Positions 55,050-64,000 of a stretch of 64,000 bases of DNA are shown one piece after another. Position numbers and translations under genes: made by a program. The notes under the pieces are model-generated. The model was not told where the DNA came from and searched no databases. It worked only from the letters and a program-made list of their open reading frames with translations. Each line of letters begins with the position of its first letter. The stretch's first letter is position 1. Source of the DNA: Myroides odoratus DSM 2801 (GTDB taxonomy: Bacteria > Bacteroidota > Bacteroidia > Flavobacteriales > Flavobacteriaceae); assembly GCF_000243275.1 (NCBI RefSeq), contig NZ_CM001437.1, forward strand, positions 1,399,100-1,463,099, read 5' to 3'.

Positions 55050-57038
55050 ATGACTTTTAAGGAACAAATTCTACAAGGAATTCCAAATGAGCTACCGGCA
55101 AAAAAGGAGTATGATTCGGCAATTAATCACGCTCCGAAACGCAAAGAAATATTGACAGAAGAGGAAAAGAAACTTGCCTTGCGAAATGCTTTACGTTATT
55201 TTGATGCTAAACATCATTCCGAGTTAATCCAAGAGTTTAAAGAAGAATTAGAAACATATGGTCGTATTTACATGTATCGCTTTAGACCCGATTACAAGAT
55301 GTATGCAAGACCAATAGAAGAATATCCAGGAAATTCTACACAGGCTAAAGCAATTATGTTGATGATTCAGAATAATTTGGATTATGCAGTTGCACAACAC
55401 CCACATGAATTGATCACCTATGGTGGTAATGGGGCCGTTTTTTCGAACTGGGCACAATACTTACTAACCATGCGCTATCTAGCTGAAATGACGGATGAAC
55501 AAACGTTAGTCATGTATTCAGGGCACCCGATGGGATTATTCCCTTCACATGCTAAAGCACCACGCGTTGTAGTAACCAACGGAATGATGATTCCGAACTA
55601 CTCTAAACCAGACGACTGGGAAAAATTCAATGCCTTAGGTGTAACGCAATATGGTCAAATGACAGCAGGAAGTTATATGTACATCGGCCCACAGGGAATT
55701 GTTCATGGAACAACAATCACCGTATTAAATGGAGGTCGTAAAATCGCTAAAAACGGTGAGGACCTTACAGGTAAGCTATTTGTAACTTCTGGATTAGGAG
55801 GAATGAGTGGAGCACAACCTAAAGCAGGGAATATTGCTGGATGTATTACCGTTTGTGCGGAAGTAAATCCAAAAGCAGTACACACGAGACATTCTCAAGG
55901 CTGGGTGGATGAAGTGGTTACAGACCTCAATGCATTAGTACAACGCGTAAAACAAGCACAAGAGCACAAAGAAATCGTATCAATTGCCTTCCAAGGGAAT
56001 ATTGTTGAAGTATGGGAAAAATTTGCAGAAGACAACCTATTTGTCCATTTAGGGTCTGATCAAACTTCTTTACACAATCCTTGGGCTGGAGGATATTACC
56101 CTGTAGGGCTATCTTTTGAAGAAGCAAATGACATGATGGCTAATAATCCAACTTTATTCAAAGAAAAAGTACAAGAATCATTACGCAGACAAGCAGCTGC
56201 AATTAATAAACACACAGCTAGAGGAACGTATTTCTTTGACTATGGAAATGCCTTTTTGCTAGAAGCATCTAGAGCTGGAGCAGAGGTAATGGCGGCAAAT
56301 GGCATCGATTTTAAATATCCTAGTTATGTACAAGATATCATGGGACCGATGTGTTTTGATTATGGCTTTGGTCCTTTCCGATGGGTATGTGCTTCAGGAA
56401 GACCAGAAGATTTAGCTAAAACAGATGAAATTGCTTGCCGTGTATTGGAGGATATTATGCAAAACTCACCAGCAGAAATTCAGCAACAAATGGCTGATAA
56501 TATCCGTTGGATTAAAGGTGCACAAGAAAACAAACTAGTTGTTGGATCACAAGCACGTATTTTATATGCTGATTCAGAAGGCCGCATTAAAATTGCAGAA
56601 GCTTTTAACAAAGCGATTAAAGAAGGAATAATTGGTCCAGTAGTATTGGGACGTGATCACCACGATGTATCGGGAACAGATTCCCCATACCGTGAAACAT
56701 CCAACATTTATGATGGCTCTAGATACACCGCTGATATGGCTATTCAAAACGTAATTGGCGATAGCTTTAGAGGTGCTACCTGGGTTTCTATCCACAATGG
56801 TGGTGGCGTTGGATGGGGAGAAGTAATCAACGGAGGATTTGGCATGCTTTTAGATGGTACTAAAGAATCCGATGAAAAATTAAAATCTATGTTATTCTGG
56901 GATGTAAACAACGGTATTGCACGACGCAACTGGGCTCGAAACAAAGAGGCTACTTTTGCCATTAAGCGTGCCATGGAGATTGAACCGCTATTAAAGGTTA
57001 CCATTCCAAATATCGTTGATGATAGTTTATTAAATTAA
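55050..57038 (+). CDS. hutU: Urocanate hydratase
   Basis: 662 residues, about 100 longer than the E. coli or Bacillus type, as in other Bacteroidota. Conserved urocanase blocks are the NAD region TSGLGGMSGAQPKAGNIAG, the active-site cysteine segment YGFGPFRWVCASG, and ATWVSIHNGGGVGWGEVINGG. It converts urocanate to imidazolone propionate in histidine breakdown. The other hut genes are not in the window. It is followed 21 bp later by a DUF4136 lipoprotein gene. Confidence 0.94.
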   Translation: MTFKEQILQGIPNELPAKKEYDSAINHAPKRKEILTEEEKKLALRNALRYFDAKHHSELIQEFKEELETYGRIYMYRFRPDYKMYARPIEEYPGNSTQAKAIMLMIQNNLDYAVAQHPHELITYGGNGAVFSNWAQYLLTMRYLAEMTDEQTLVMYSGHPMGLFPSHAKAPRVVVTNGMMIPNYSKPDDWEKFNALGVTQYGQMTAGSYMYIGPQGIVHGTTITVLNGGRKIAKNGEDLTGKLFVTSGLGGMSGAQPKAGNIAGCITVCAEVNPKAVHTRHSQGWVDEVVTDLNALVQRVKQAQEHKEIVSIAFQGNIVEVWEKFAEDNLFVHLGSDQTSLHNPWAGGYYPVGLSFEEANDMMANNPTLFKEKVQESLRRQAAAINKHTARGTYFFDYGNAFLLEASRAGAEVMAANGIDFKYPSYVQDIMGPMCFDYGFGPFRWVCASGRPEDLAKTDEIACRVLEDIMQNSPAEIQQQMADNIRWIKGAQENKLVVGSQARILYADSEGRIKIAEAFNKAIKEGIIGPVVLGRDHHDVSGTDSPYRETSNIYDGSRYTADMAIQNVIGDSFRGATWVSIHNGGGVGWGEVINGGFGMLLDGTKESDEKLKSMLFWDVNNGIARRNWARNKEATFAIKRAMEIEPLLKVTIPNIVDDSLLN

Positions 57039-57059
57039 CTCACAAAAAATAAGTAAGCG

Positions 57060-57620
57060 ATGAAAACGGTATCAAAATTTCTAATTCTTGCAGCTGTCAG
57101 TATTTTTACAGCTTCTTGTAGTAGTGTACGTGTTAGTGCCGATTATGACAAAAACATCAATTTTACAGCATACAAGACCTATGCTTTTTTTAAAGAAGGT
57201 ATTGACAATGTAAAATTAAACGACTTGGATAAAAAACGCATTCTTCTTGCGATTGACCAAGAAATGACGGCTAAAGGTTTTACTAAAACAGATAGTAATC
57301 CTCAATTGTTAGTAAATATCTTTACTAAATCACAACAGCAAGTAAACGTTACCACAAACAACGATTACTTCTACTCGAGATATGGCTACTATGGATGGGG
57401 TTATGCTCCTTATTGGGGCCCTAATTCAACAACAGTATCCACATCAATAGAAGGAAAACTATACATTGATTTCATCGACACAAATAAAAAGGCTTTAATT
57501 TGGCAAGGAATTGGAACAGGCTATATAGACAACGCCAATACACCTGAAAAGAAAGAAGCTAAAATTCAGGATTTTGTACAGAAAATATTGAGTACGTATC
57601 CGCCTGAATTGAAAAAATAA
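57060..57620 (+). CDS. DUF4136 lipoprotein
   Basis: 186 residues. Signal peptide with lipobox TASC (Cys20), then the DUF4136 pattern: SADYDKNINFTAYKTYAFFK, a variable Tyr/Gly-rich middle (YFYSRYGYYGWGYAPYWG), and IEGKLYIDFIDTNKKALIWQ. No acidic surface-export signal follows the cysteine, so it probably faces the periplasm. The function is unknown. It is likely co-transcribed with hutU by proximity alone. Confidence 0.85.
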   Translation: MKTVSKFLILAAVSIFTASCSSVRVSADYDKNINFTAYKTYAFFKEGIDNVKLNDLDKKRILLAIDQEMTAKGFTKTDSNPQLLVNIFTKSQQQVNVTTNNDYFYSRYGYYGWGYAPYWGPNSTTVSTSIEGKLYIDFIDTNKKALIWQGIGTGYIDNANTPEKKEAKIQDFVQKILSTYPPELKK

Positions 57621-57626
57621 AATTGT

Positions 57627-57666
57627 AAAAAGAGCAATAATAACACCAATTATTATTGCTCTTTTT
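57627..57666 (+). terminator. Terminator of hutU-DUF4136
   Basis: AAAAAGAGCAATAATAA/TTATTATTGCTCTTTTT, a 17-bp stem with a six-base loop followed by T, lies just after the DUF4136 stop. Confidence 0.9.
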
Positions 57667-57994
57667 TTATAATTTTTATATAAAAACATATCACTATTCT
57701 AATATAAAGACTTTAATCAATATGTTTTTCTTCATCAATATTAATATAGATTGCTATCAAAAATGAATGTATATATTTCAACAACAATATTCTTTACTAT
57801 TATTCATTCTTAAAAAATGATATTTTTAAAAATCAAATTAACACGATTCAAAACTAAACTTACTTAGATCTAGCATACTGTTTCAAACTTTATAGCTACT
57901 GAACAGAATATTTTTCAGACAAAACAAATTACCTTTAACTATATATGAAGAAATAACATCAAACTCCTATCATACAACTTCCGTTTTTTATAAT
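57667..57994. other. Intergenic region between convergent genes
   Basis: 328 bp, strongly AT-rich, between two terminators. No gene, repeat or RNA was recognised. Confidence 0.5.
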
Positions 57995-58032
57995 AAAAAA
58001 AAGTAGTAATCAAAACAATTACTACTTTTTTT
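57995..58032 (-). terminator. Terminator of the Ig-like lipoprotein gene
   Basis: AAAAAAAGTAGTAAT/ATTACTACTTTTTTT with a seven-base loop, followed by a T-rich tract on the minus strand. Confidence 0.85.
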
Positions 58033-58065
58033 ATTCTTTTATTCTAATTGATTTACAAAATCAAT

Positions 58066-59199
58066 TTATTTTTTTCTACCTCCAAAGATAGAATTTTGAA
58101 GAAACTTAGCACTTACTTTAGCAACTGTAGCCGCTGCCTTTGGACTTCCATCAGCATTAACTTCTCTCCAGTAGTAATTTGTTCCTAATGTGCCATCAAA
58201 CTTAATTCCATTTACCTGATTCTCAACATGTAAATTTAATAAGAAATCTGTTTCACTATCAGCAATTTCAAGATCTATTAAATCATTTTGTAAATCAAAT
58301 GCAACAAAACGTCCTGCTTCAAAATCAGCTACAGCTGAACTAGTAATGAACGTATCTTCACCAAGATTTCCTGGCCATACGTATGGTTGTCCTATAACTT
58401 GATTAGTAATAAAAATTGTAGAACTTCTAGTCACATAAGCTCCAGCCTCTTCATCAATAGTACCTAATTCATACGTTACAACAGAGTAAGTTCTTCCTTC
58501 TTCAGTATACATAAATGGTTGAAATTGACCTTGAGCATTTTTCACTGCATTAATGTAAACTCTTTTTAAGTTTGTAATCTCAGTATGTACACCATTTACT
58601 TTAACAAAGTTTGCTGGAATAGTATTTTGTTTAACAACTACAGACACTTCATTACTATTTTCATATCCTTCTTTTGAAGCTACGAATTTAAATGTACCTT
58701 CTCCAGCTGCAATCCAAGGATTTGATACAACTTCAGTACCTTTTTTAATCACTACTCCACCTACAACAGCACCAGCACCGTCTTTAACAATAAAGTTCAC
58801 TTCTGCTCCTTCTTCTACTTCAGAAACACCAGCTACTGACAATACTAATTTTTTAGGATCTGGATCTGGACCTACAACATCTTTATCTGATACTTTAACA
58901 GTTAATACGTTACTGTCATTGAAACCATTTTTCTTAGCTTGAACTTTGAATTCTCCTTTTTTAGTAAAAGTGTATGGATTTGAAACTTTCTCACCTGCAA
59001 CATAAAGATCAGTTCCAGCTTCTGCTTTGTCACCTACTTTTACTGTAAATGTAACAGCGTCACCTTCTTTTACGTCAGTTTTTCCTGATAAGACTAAGTC
59101 TTTTTGCTTTGGATCATCATTTTTGCTATCGTCGCTGCTACAAGAAGCTCCGAATGTAGCCAAACCAGCTACAGCCAAAAACATAAATAATTTTTTCAT
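58066..59199 (-). CDS. Surface lipoprotein with two Ig-like repeats
   Basis: 377 residues. The signal peptide ends in GASC (Cys20); CSSDDSKNDD is an acidic export-type start, so it is probably on the cell surface. Two similar beta-sandwich repeats follow: about 33-103 (LVLSGKTDVKEGDAVTFTVK ... GFNDSNVLTVKV) and about 117-190 (LVLSVAGVSEVEEGAEVNFI ... GYENSNEVSVVV). The C-terminal 180 residues form a domain I do not recognise. It could be an adhesin or ligand-binding protein; no function is assigned. It is transcribed alone. Confidence 0.7.
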   Translation of the reverse strand: MKKLFMFLAVAGLATFGASCSSDDSKNDDPKQKDLVLSGKTDVKEGDAVTFTVKVGDKAEAGTDLYVAGEKVSNPYTFTKKGEFKVQAKKNGFNDSNVLTVKVSDKDVVGPDPDPKKLVLSVAGVSEVEEGAEVNFIVKDGAGAVVGGVVIKKGTEVVSNPWIAAGEGTFKFVASKEGYENSNEVSVVVKQNTIPANFVKVNGVHTEITNLKRVYINAVKNAQGQFQPFMYTEEGRTYSVVTYELGTIDEEAGAYVTRSSTIFITNQVIGQPYVWPGNLGEDTFITSSAVADFEAGRFVAFDLQNDLIDLEIADSETDFLLNLHVENQVNGIKFDGTLGTNYYWREVNADGSPKAAATVAKVSAKFLQNSIFGGRKK

Positions 59200-59545
59200 A
59201 AATATTTGCTTTAATTAGTTAATAATTGTGTTGCAATATAAAAACATTTTTGAAACTAAAAAAAAAATTAGTTAATATTATCTTTAATGTTCCCTAACAT
59301 TCTACACTAACACCCGAATATTATATAATAAACCTTATTTTTAGCTAAAACATTTAACATATTAATTATTATAAAACAAAATATTTAACCATATAATTAT
59401 CATTATTATATTTTAACATTTAACGAATCGTAAAATATTCCTTTTATTTCAACTTTTACATCTTTATCGCTAGAAAAGATAAGAGCTTTTAATACATTCA
59501 TCTTTTTCCTTATATTTACCGCAACCAAACTACTTTTAGAATACT
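59200..59545. other. Divergent intergenic region before phhA
   Basis: 346 bp, extremely AT-rich, with runs of A and T. A TATATTTA (one mismatch from TAnnTTTG) lies about 35 bp before phhA. The leader of the lipoprotein gene shares the motif TTAACTAATTAA with SusC leaders. Nothing else was recognised. Confidence 0.45.
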
Positions 59546-61294
59546 ATGAACGCAAAAGAATACGAAAGCAACGAATTAATAGACCGATTACCTCCTCACT
59601 TGAAGCAATTTATCAAGCCACAAGACTATGAGGATTATACTCCTATCAACCAAGCGGTATGGCGCTACGTCATGCGTAAAAACGTCGACTACCTATCTAA
59701 AGTAGCTCACGACACTTATTTGGAAGGATTAAGTAAAACAGGAATCTCGGTTGAATCAATTCCAAGTATGTATGGTATGAATAGAATCTTAAAGGAAATT
59801 GGTTGGGCAGCTGTCGCAGTAGATGGTTTTATTCCACCTAATGCCTTTATGGAATTTCAAGCCTACAAAGTACTTGTTATTGCTTCAGACATTAGACAAT
59901 TAGAAAATATTGAATACACCCCTGCCCCTGATATCATTCACGAAGGAGCTGGGCACGCACCTATTATTGCTAATCCTGAATACGCAGAATACTTAAGACG
60001 TTTTGGGGAAATTGGCTGTAAAGCCATTTCATCCGCTCATGATTATGAAATTTACGAAGCTATTCGTTTATTATCCATCTTAAAAGAGGCAGAAGGTGTA
60101 GCTGAAGAAGATATTAAAAAGGCAGAAGATGAAGTTGATCGCTTACAAGCAATCACAACCGCACCTTCAGAAATGGCTTTAATTCGAAACTTACACTGGT
60201 GGACTGTAGAATATGGTTTAATTGGAACCGTGGACAATCCTAAAATATACGGAGCTGGACTATTGTCTTCTATTGGAGAGAGTGCTTGGTGTATGACGGA
60301 TAACGTAGTTAAACTACCTTACACAATTGAAGCAGCTACTCAAGGTTTTGACATCACTAAACCTCAACCTCAACTCTATGTAACACCAGATTTTGCATTT
60401 TTAAGTGAAGTCTTAGAGAATTTCGCCAACAAAATGGCATTGCGCAAAGGTGGATTAGAGGGTATTCAGAAATTAATTGACTCCAAAGCCTTAGGAACTA
60501 TTGAATTGAATACAGGTATTCAGATTTCAGGACACTTTACTAATGTAATTGAGCATGAAGGTAAACCTGCATATGTACAAACAACTGGAGCCACAGCATT
60601 ATCTTATAGAGAAAAAGAACTCGTTGGACACGGAACAGAAACACATCCTCATGGTTTTGGTACGGCTTTAGGTCGTTTAAAAGGCATCAACTTAGCCATC
60701 GAAGATATGAGTCCACGTGATTTAAAAGCCTATAACTTATTTGAAGGACAACCTGTAACATTAGAATTTGAGGGCGATATTACTGTATCTGGAACAAATA
60801 TTACAGGTATCCGCAATATCCATGGCAAAATTATTTTAATTAGCTTTAAAGATTGTACGGTTAAACACGGCGATACGGTTTTATTCCAACCTGAATGGGG
60901 TACGTATGATATGGCAGTAGGTGCAGATATAATTTCTGCTTTTTCTGGACCTGCAGACTATAAGAGTTTTGATTTAGTCAACCATGTTCCTTCATCTAAA
61001 ACAATTAAAGCCAAAAGAGACGAAGAAAAAATAAAATTAGAAGGACTTTACCAAGCGGTTCGTTTGATGCGTGAAGAAAACAAAGCAACCGATTTAAACA
61101 CCATTTTAGACACATTGATTTCGACTTATTCTTCAGATTGGTTGTTAACTGTTGAGATTCTAGAACTAGCTAAACGAAACAAAGAGGAAGCGCTCTATCA
61201 AAAAGCGATGAATCGTCTAGAACAATTGAAAGTTGAAAGACCAAAGGTCGCTCATTTAATTGTAGACGGAGTAAGTATCATTGAACAAGCATAA
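59546..61294 (+). CDS. phhA: Aromatic amino acid hydroxylase, probable phenylalanine 4-monooxygenase, long form
   Basis: 582 residues. The catalytic domain (about 30-310) has the iron ligands His132 and His137 in HEGAGH and Glu222 in HWWTVEYG. It hydroxylates phenylalanine to tyrosine with tetrahydropterin and oxygen. The usual bacterial enzyme has about 260-300 residues; here about 270 extra residues follow, with PHGFGTALGRLKGI and a beta-rich region, then a helical tail. The extra part has no function I know. A terminator lies directly after the stop, inside the opposing gene. Confidence 0.88.
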   Translation: MNAKEYESNELIDRLPPHLKQFIKPQDYEDYTPINQAVWRYVMRKNVDYLSKVAHDTYLEGLSKTGISVESIPSMYGMNRILKEIGWAAVAVDGFIPPNAFMEFQAYKVLVIASDIRQLENIEYTPAPDIIHEGAGHAPIIANPEYAEYLRRFGEIGCKAISSAHDYEIYEAIRLLSILKEAEGVAEEDIKKAEDEVDRLQAITTAPSEMALIRNLHWWTVEYGLIGTVDNPKIYGAGLLSSIGESAWCMTDNVVKLPYTIEAATQGFDITKPQPQLYVTPDFAFLSEVLENFANKMALRKGGLEGIQKLIDSKALGTIELNTGIQISGHFTNVIEHEGKPAYVQTTGATALSYREKELVGHGTETHPHGFGTALGRLKGINLAIEDMSPRDLKAYNLFEGQPVTLEFEGDITVSGTNITGIRNIHGKIILISFKDCTVKHGDTVLFQPEWGTYDMAVGADIISAFSGPADYKSFDLVNHVPSSKTIKAKRDEEKIKLEGLYQAVRLMREENKATDLNTILDTLISTYSSDWLLTVEILELAKRNKEEALYQKAMNRLEQLKVERPKVAHLIVDGVSIIEQA

Positions 61295-61295
61295 A

Positions 61296-61928
61296 TTACA
61301 TAGGGAAAGTGACTGACAAGTCACTTTCTTTTTTTATAGTATTTCCTTGATATTCCAAACGCCATCCCAACATATTAGTCACGACTAATAATTTCCCCAA
61401 TTCACTTGTTAAGCGATTTTCTGCATTTGACTTTAAGCTAGATTGCTCAATCTTGCGCTGTAAATCCTCTTTTATCTTCGCATTAATCTTATTGTAATCT
61501 GCTCCTGTAAATGGATTGAATGTACTCGTTTCTACGTCGTATAATTTGTAATCCGGATAAATGTGAATTTCTGGTTCTGGAATATGCAACAACTGAACTA
61601 CCTTGTGCTCTTCATCAATTTGGTATTGCAACTGTGTTAAATCATACTCCACTGTTGCTTTTGCATTGACAATAACTACTGCTTTTTTTGTAAAAGAAAC
61701 AAGATTCAACAAATACTTCTGTTGATCTTGATAGGTCATGACTTGTGTATAATTCGCCTCAGTCACAATCAATTTACTCACGTTTTTCAATTGTTCCTGG
61801 ATCAAGTCCGAATTATATTCTACGTTACTCGTTGATTTACCGAATGTATATTGATAAACCACTACTCCCATAAACATGAAGAATAGCACAATAAAGAAAG
61901 AAAATACAACTTTGAATACTTTTCTCAT
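61296..61928 (-). CDS. DUF4230 domain-containing protein
   Basis: 210 residues. One N-terminal membrane span (about 8-27, VFSFFIVLFFMFMGVVVYQY) is followed by a soluble domain of DUF4230 type (VSKLIVTEANYTQVMTYQ, KAVVIVNAKATVEYDLTQL). The family has no known function. Its stop lies 1 bp from the phhA stop in convergent orientation. It follows the GSCFA gene by 12 bp. Confidence 0.85.
   Translation of the reverse strand: MRKVFKVVFSFFIVLFFMFMGVVVYQYTFGKSTSNVEYNSDLIQEQLKNVSKLIVTEANYTQVMTYQDQQKYLLNLVSFTKKAVVIVNAKATVEYDLTQLQYQIDEEHKVVQLLHIPEPEIHIYPDYKLYDVETSTFNPFTGADYNKINAKIKEDLQRKIEQSSLKSNAENRLTSELGKLLVVTNMLGWRLEYQGNTIKKESDLSVTFPM
61305..61335 (+). terminator. phhA terminator inside the opposing DUF4230 gene
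   Basis: GAAAGTGACT/AGTCACTTTC with a GACA loop and seven T follows on the plus strand. The same bases encode the last residues ESDLSVTF of the DUF4230 protein on the minus strand. Confidence 0.85.
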
Positions 61929-61940
61929 AACCTACACTAC

Positions 61941-62897
61941 TTATCTAAAACTCATAAACGGATAACGCTCTAATAAATCGTCAATTTTTTCAATTAACGT
62001 ATCTAAAAACTTCAAATGTTGTTCTGCTGTTGGATTAAAAGGACGATGATTCAATCCTTTCTGAACCTCATCTACTTTTTTCATTACAGCATACATTTGT
62101 TCGTCGATATAATGCGCAACAAAGCGTTCCCAAATGTATTGGATCGCAATAGCATTGGGATGAATCAAATCTTCCTTATAGAAACGATAATCGCGCAATT
62201 CATCCATCATTATTTCATAAACGGGAATATAGCTTACTTTCGTATCTTGTAATGCATCAAATGCACAGTGCAAAGCAGCAAGTAAAATACTTTTACTGCG
62301 TTCATTCTCTACAAAACCATCTTTGATATGACGTACAGGTGATATAGAACACAAAATTTGCACCTCACTATTCACTGTGCGAATCAACGTAATGATGTGT
62401 TGATAACTTGCCAATACTTCTTCATAAGAAAGCAAGCGTTTCTCGAACTGTGTATTCGGTACTTTATGGCAATTTGCTACAATCTCCCCTGTTTCTTTTA
62501 CTGCATATACCCAAGCTGTACCAAAAGTAAGTGTAATGAAAGCACTTTCTCGTAAGGCGACCTGCAAATCGAATAATTTGACATTCAATTTAGTAACGAT
62601 ATCCTCTTGTTCCAGTTCATTTAAATCAGAATGCGCAACAAAAGAACTCCAAATATCTTGATGTTCAAAAACATCTGAAGCAGTAAACTCATGCCCTTTT
62701 ACTGCGTATTCCACCAACCTTTCTATAGCCTTTGGATGAAATAAAATACCAAATGGATTGATAGTTTGCTGAAATTGGTACGCTTTAAACTTTTCTCCAA
62801 TATTAACGGCAAAACAAGAGCCTAGACAAAGGATTTTATCTTCATAAGTAATCTTTTTTCCTGTATAGGATAAGGGAACAACGGTACTGAAATTCAT
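61941..62897 (-). CDS. GSCFA domain protein
   Basis: 318 residues. The name-giving motif GSCFA appears in ILCLGSCFAVNIGEKF near residue 26, and PFGILFHP and LTFGTAWVY follow. The fold resembles SGNH/GDSL hydrolases, with the GSCFA serine as nucleophile and the late DLIHPN as the Asp/His pair. The substrate is unknown. It lies between alaS and the DUF4230 gene, behind the alaS terminator. Confidence 0.88.
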   Translation of the reverse strand: MNFSTVVPLSYTGKKITYEDKILCLGSCFAVNIGEKFKAYQFQQTINPFGILFHPKAIERLVEYAVKGHEFTASDVFEHQDIWSSFVAHSDLNELEQEDIVTKLNVKLFDLQVALRESAFITLTFGTAWVYAVKETGEIVANCHKVPNTQFEKRLLSYEEVLASYQHIITLIRTVNSEVQILCSISPVRHIKDGFVENERSKSILLAALHCAFDALQDTKVSYIPVYEIMMDELRDYRFYKEDLIHPNAIAIQYIWERFVAHYIDEQMYAVMKKVDEVQKGLNHRPFNPTAEQHLKFLDTLIEKIDDLLERYPFMSFR

Positions 62898-62913
62898 TTC
62901 TACTAGGTATAAG

Positions 62914-62943
62914 AAAAAAAGATTCCTACGAATAGGAATCTTT
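62914..62943 (-). terminator. Terminator of alaS
   Basis: AAAGATTCCTA/TAGGAATCTTT with a CGAA loop is followed by a T-rich tract on the minus strand, between alaS and the GSCFA gene. Confidence 0.85.
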
Positions 62944-62957
62944 CTTTTATCATTATA

Positions 62958-64000
62958 TTATTTCAAATAATCAATAGCATGACTGATAGCTTCTTTCATT
63001 CCAGCTGGATTTTTACCTCCTGCTGTTGCGAAGAAAGCTTGTCCTCCTCCACCCCCTTGGATGTATTTTCCTAACTCACGAACAATTTGACCAGCATTTA
63101 ATCCTTTTGCCTCAACAATTTCTTTAGAAACGTAACACGTTAACATTGGTTTATCATTGGCATTAGATCCCAACACGACATAAAGATTAGTCAACTCACT
63201 TCCTAATTCATAAGCTAAGTCTTTTGCTCCATTCGCATCTAAATCCACTTCTACAGCTAAGAAAGACACTTCATTGATCAGTTGAATTTGTCCTTTCAAC
63301 TCTCCTTTTAAATTTTTAGCTTTCTCTTTCAACAATTGCTCAACTTGTTTTTTAAGTTTTGCATTTTCATCTTGTAGAGCCACAACTGCTTTCAATGTAT
63401 CTTGTGGATTTTTCAATACTGCTTTTAATTCTTTCAGCGTATTTTCTTGGTCTGCATAAAAAGCACGTGCCGCTTTATTGGTAATCGCTTCAATACGGCG
63501 AATTCCAGCTGCAACAGCTCCTTCACTTACAATTTTAAACTGCCAGATATCAGCGGTATTTTGAACGTGCGTTCCTCCACATAATTCCATACTTTCACCA
63601 AAGCGAATAGCACGTACTTCATCTCCGTATTTCTCACCAAAAAGTGCCATTGCACCTTCAGCTACGGCTTGATTAAAAGGAATACTGCGTCTTTCAATTA
63701 ACGGTAGTTGTTCGTGAATACGACTGTTAACGAAATCTTCCACTTGTTGTAATTCCTCTTCAGTAACTTTAGCAAAGTGCGAAAAGTCAAAACGCAAATG
63801 TGTAGGAGACACTAAAGAACCTTTTTGTTCCACATGCGTTCCTAAAATGGTACGCAACGCTTGGTGTAATAAGTGAGTTGCTGAGTGATTCGCCATGGAT
63901 TGTTGACGAGCCTCTACATCTACTTTTGCTGCAAAAGTTCCTTCTACATTAGCAGGCAATTCTCTTACAATATGTAAAATTAAATTGTTTTCTTTTTTGG
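62958..64000 (-). CDS. alaS: Alanyl-tRNA synthetase (partial, 5' end outside window)
   Basis: The frame is open to the window edge, so only the C-terminal part is seen (about 347 residues). The editing domain carries the zinc motifs HSATHLLH and CGGTH, and the C-terminal C-Ala part ends with the glycine-rich [18 protein letters not shown] that is typical of AlaRS. The enzyme charges tRNA-Ala and removes misacylated serine and glycine. A TTG at 63959 is not the start: the reading frame continues upstream as [13 protein letters not shown]. Confidence 0.96.
   Translation of the reverse strand, partial: KKENNLILHIVRELPANVEGTFAAKVDVEARQQSMANHSATHLLHQALRTILGTHVEQKGSLVSPTHLRFDFSHFAKVTEEELQQVEDFVNSRIHEQLPLIERRSIPFNQAVAEGAMALFGEKYGDEVRAIRFGESMELCGGTHVQNTADIWQFKIVSEGAVAAGIRRIEAITNKAARAFYADQENTLKELKAVLKNPQDTLKAVVALQDENAKLKKQVEQLLKEKAKNLKGELKGQIQLINEVSFLAVEVDLDANGAKDLAYELGSELTNLYVVLGSNANDKPMLTCYVSKEIVEAKGLNAGQIVRELGKYIQGGGGGQAFFATAGGKNPAGMKEAISHAIDYLK

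Noticed and set aside
1..64000. CRISPR arrays, insertion sequences, integrons, prophage
   Set aside because: No regularly spaced repeats, transposase, integron or phage structural genes were seen.

Overview
The window comes from an AT-rich chromosome of the Bacteroidota, almost certainly family Flavobacteriaceae; the genus cannot be proved from this window, but a Myroides-like organism would fit. The evidence is three SusC/SusD pairs, DUF3467 behind rpoC, GSCFA and DUF2851 genes, long Bacteroidota forms of HutU and PhhA, promoters of the TAnnTTTG type, an almost complete lack of Shine-Dalgarno sequences, and rpsU as the exception with a strong one. No rRNA, CRISPR array, insertion sequence or prophage was seen; this looks like stable core chromosome plus one nutrient-uptake region.

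Layout. 1-3.2 kb: a minus-strand run of M28 peptidase, SDR, SprT-like protein and manC (cut by the window edge). 3.3-6 kb: pdhA-pdhC. 6-7 kb: a long gene-poor gap with a possible small RNA. 7-20.3 kb: one large minus-strand expression operon, tRNA-Thr, tRNA-Tyr, tRNA-Thr, tuf, tRNA-Trp, secE, nusG, rplKAJL, rpoBC, DUF3467. 20.3-21.9 kb: rpsU, xerC, hpf. 22-26.8 kb: a four-gene operon of TonB-dependent receptor, small periplasmic TPR-like protein, histidine kinase and LytTR regulator. 27-34 kb: a DAACS symporter, then DUF2851-PspC-ComEA-acyl-CoA dehydrogenase, and a putative porin. 34.4-50.7 kb: three tandem SusC/SusD pairs with an NHL-like lipoprotein between two of them. 51-64 kb: rnhB, hemL with a glucosaminidase and a PLP deaminase, hutU with a DUF4136 lipoprotein, an Ig-like lipoprotein, phhA, DUF4230, GSCFA and alaS (cut by the window edge).

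How the genes work together. The tuf-rpoC run couples translation elongation, protein secretion and transcription machinery in one transcript. The SusCD pairs, symporter, HutU, PhhA and M28 peptidase fit an organism that imports and degrades peptides and amino acids; no glycosidases lie beside the Sus genes.

The most interesting locus is 22-26.8 kb. The receptor gene ends in a run of eight G that puts its last beta-strand out of frame; nine G would restore a typical C-terminus, suggesting phase variation (or a sequencing error). Directly upstream of its promoter sit two 13-bp direct repeats 21 bp apart that resemble a LytTR operator, and the operon's last gene encodes a LytTR regulator, so the operon may regulate itself.
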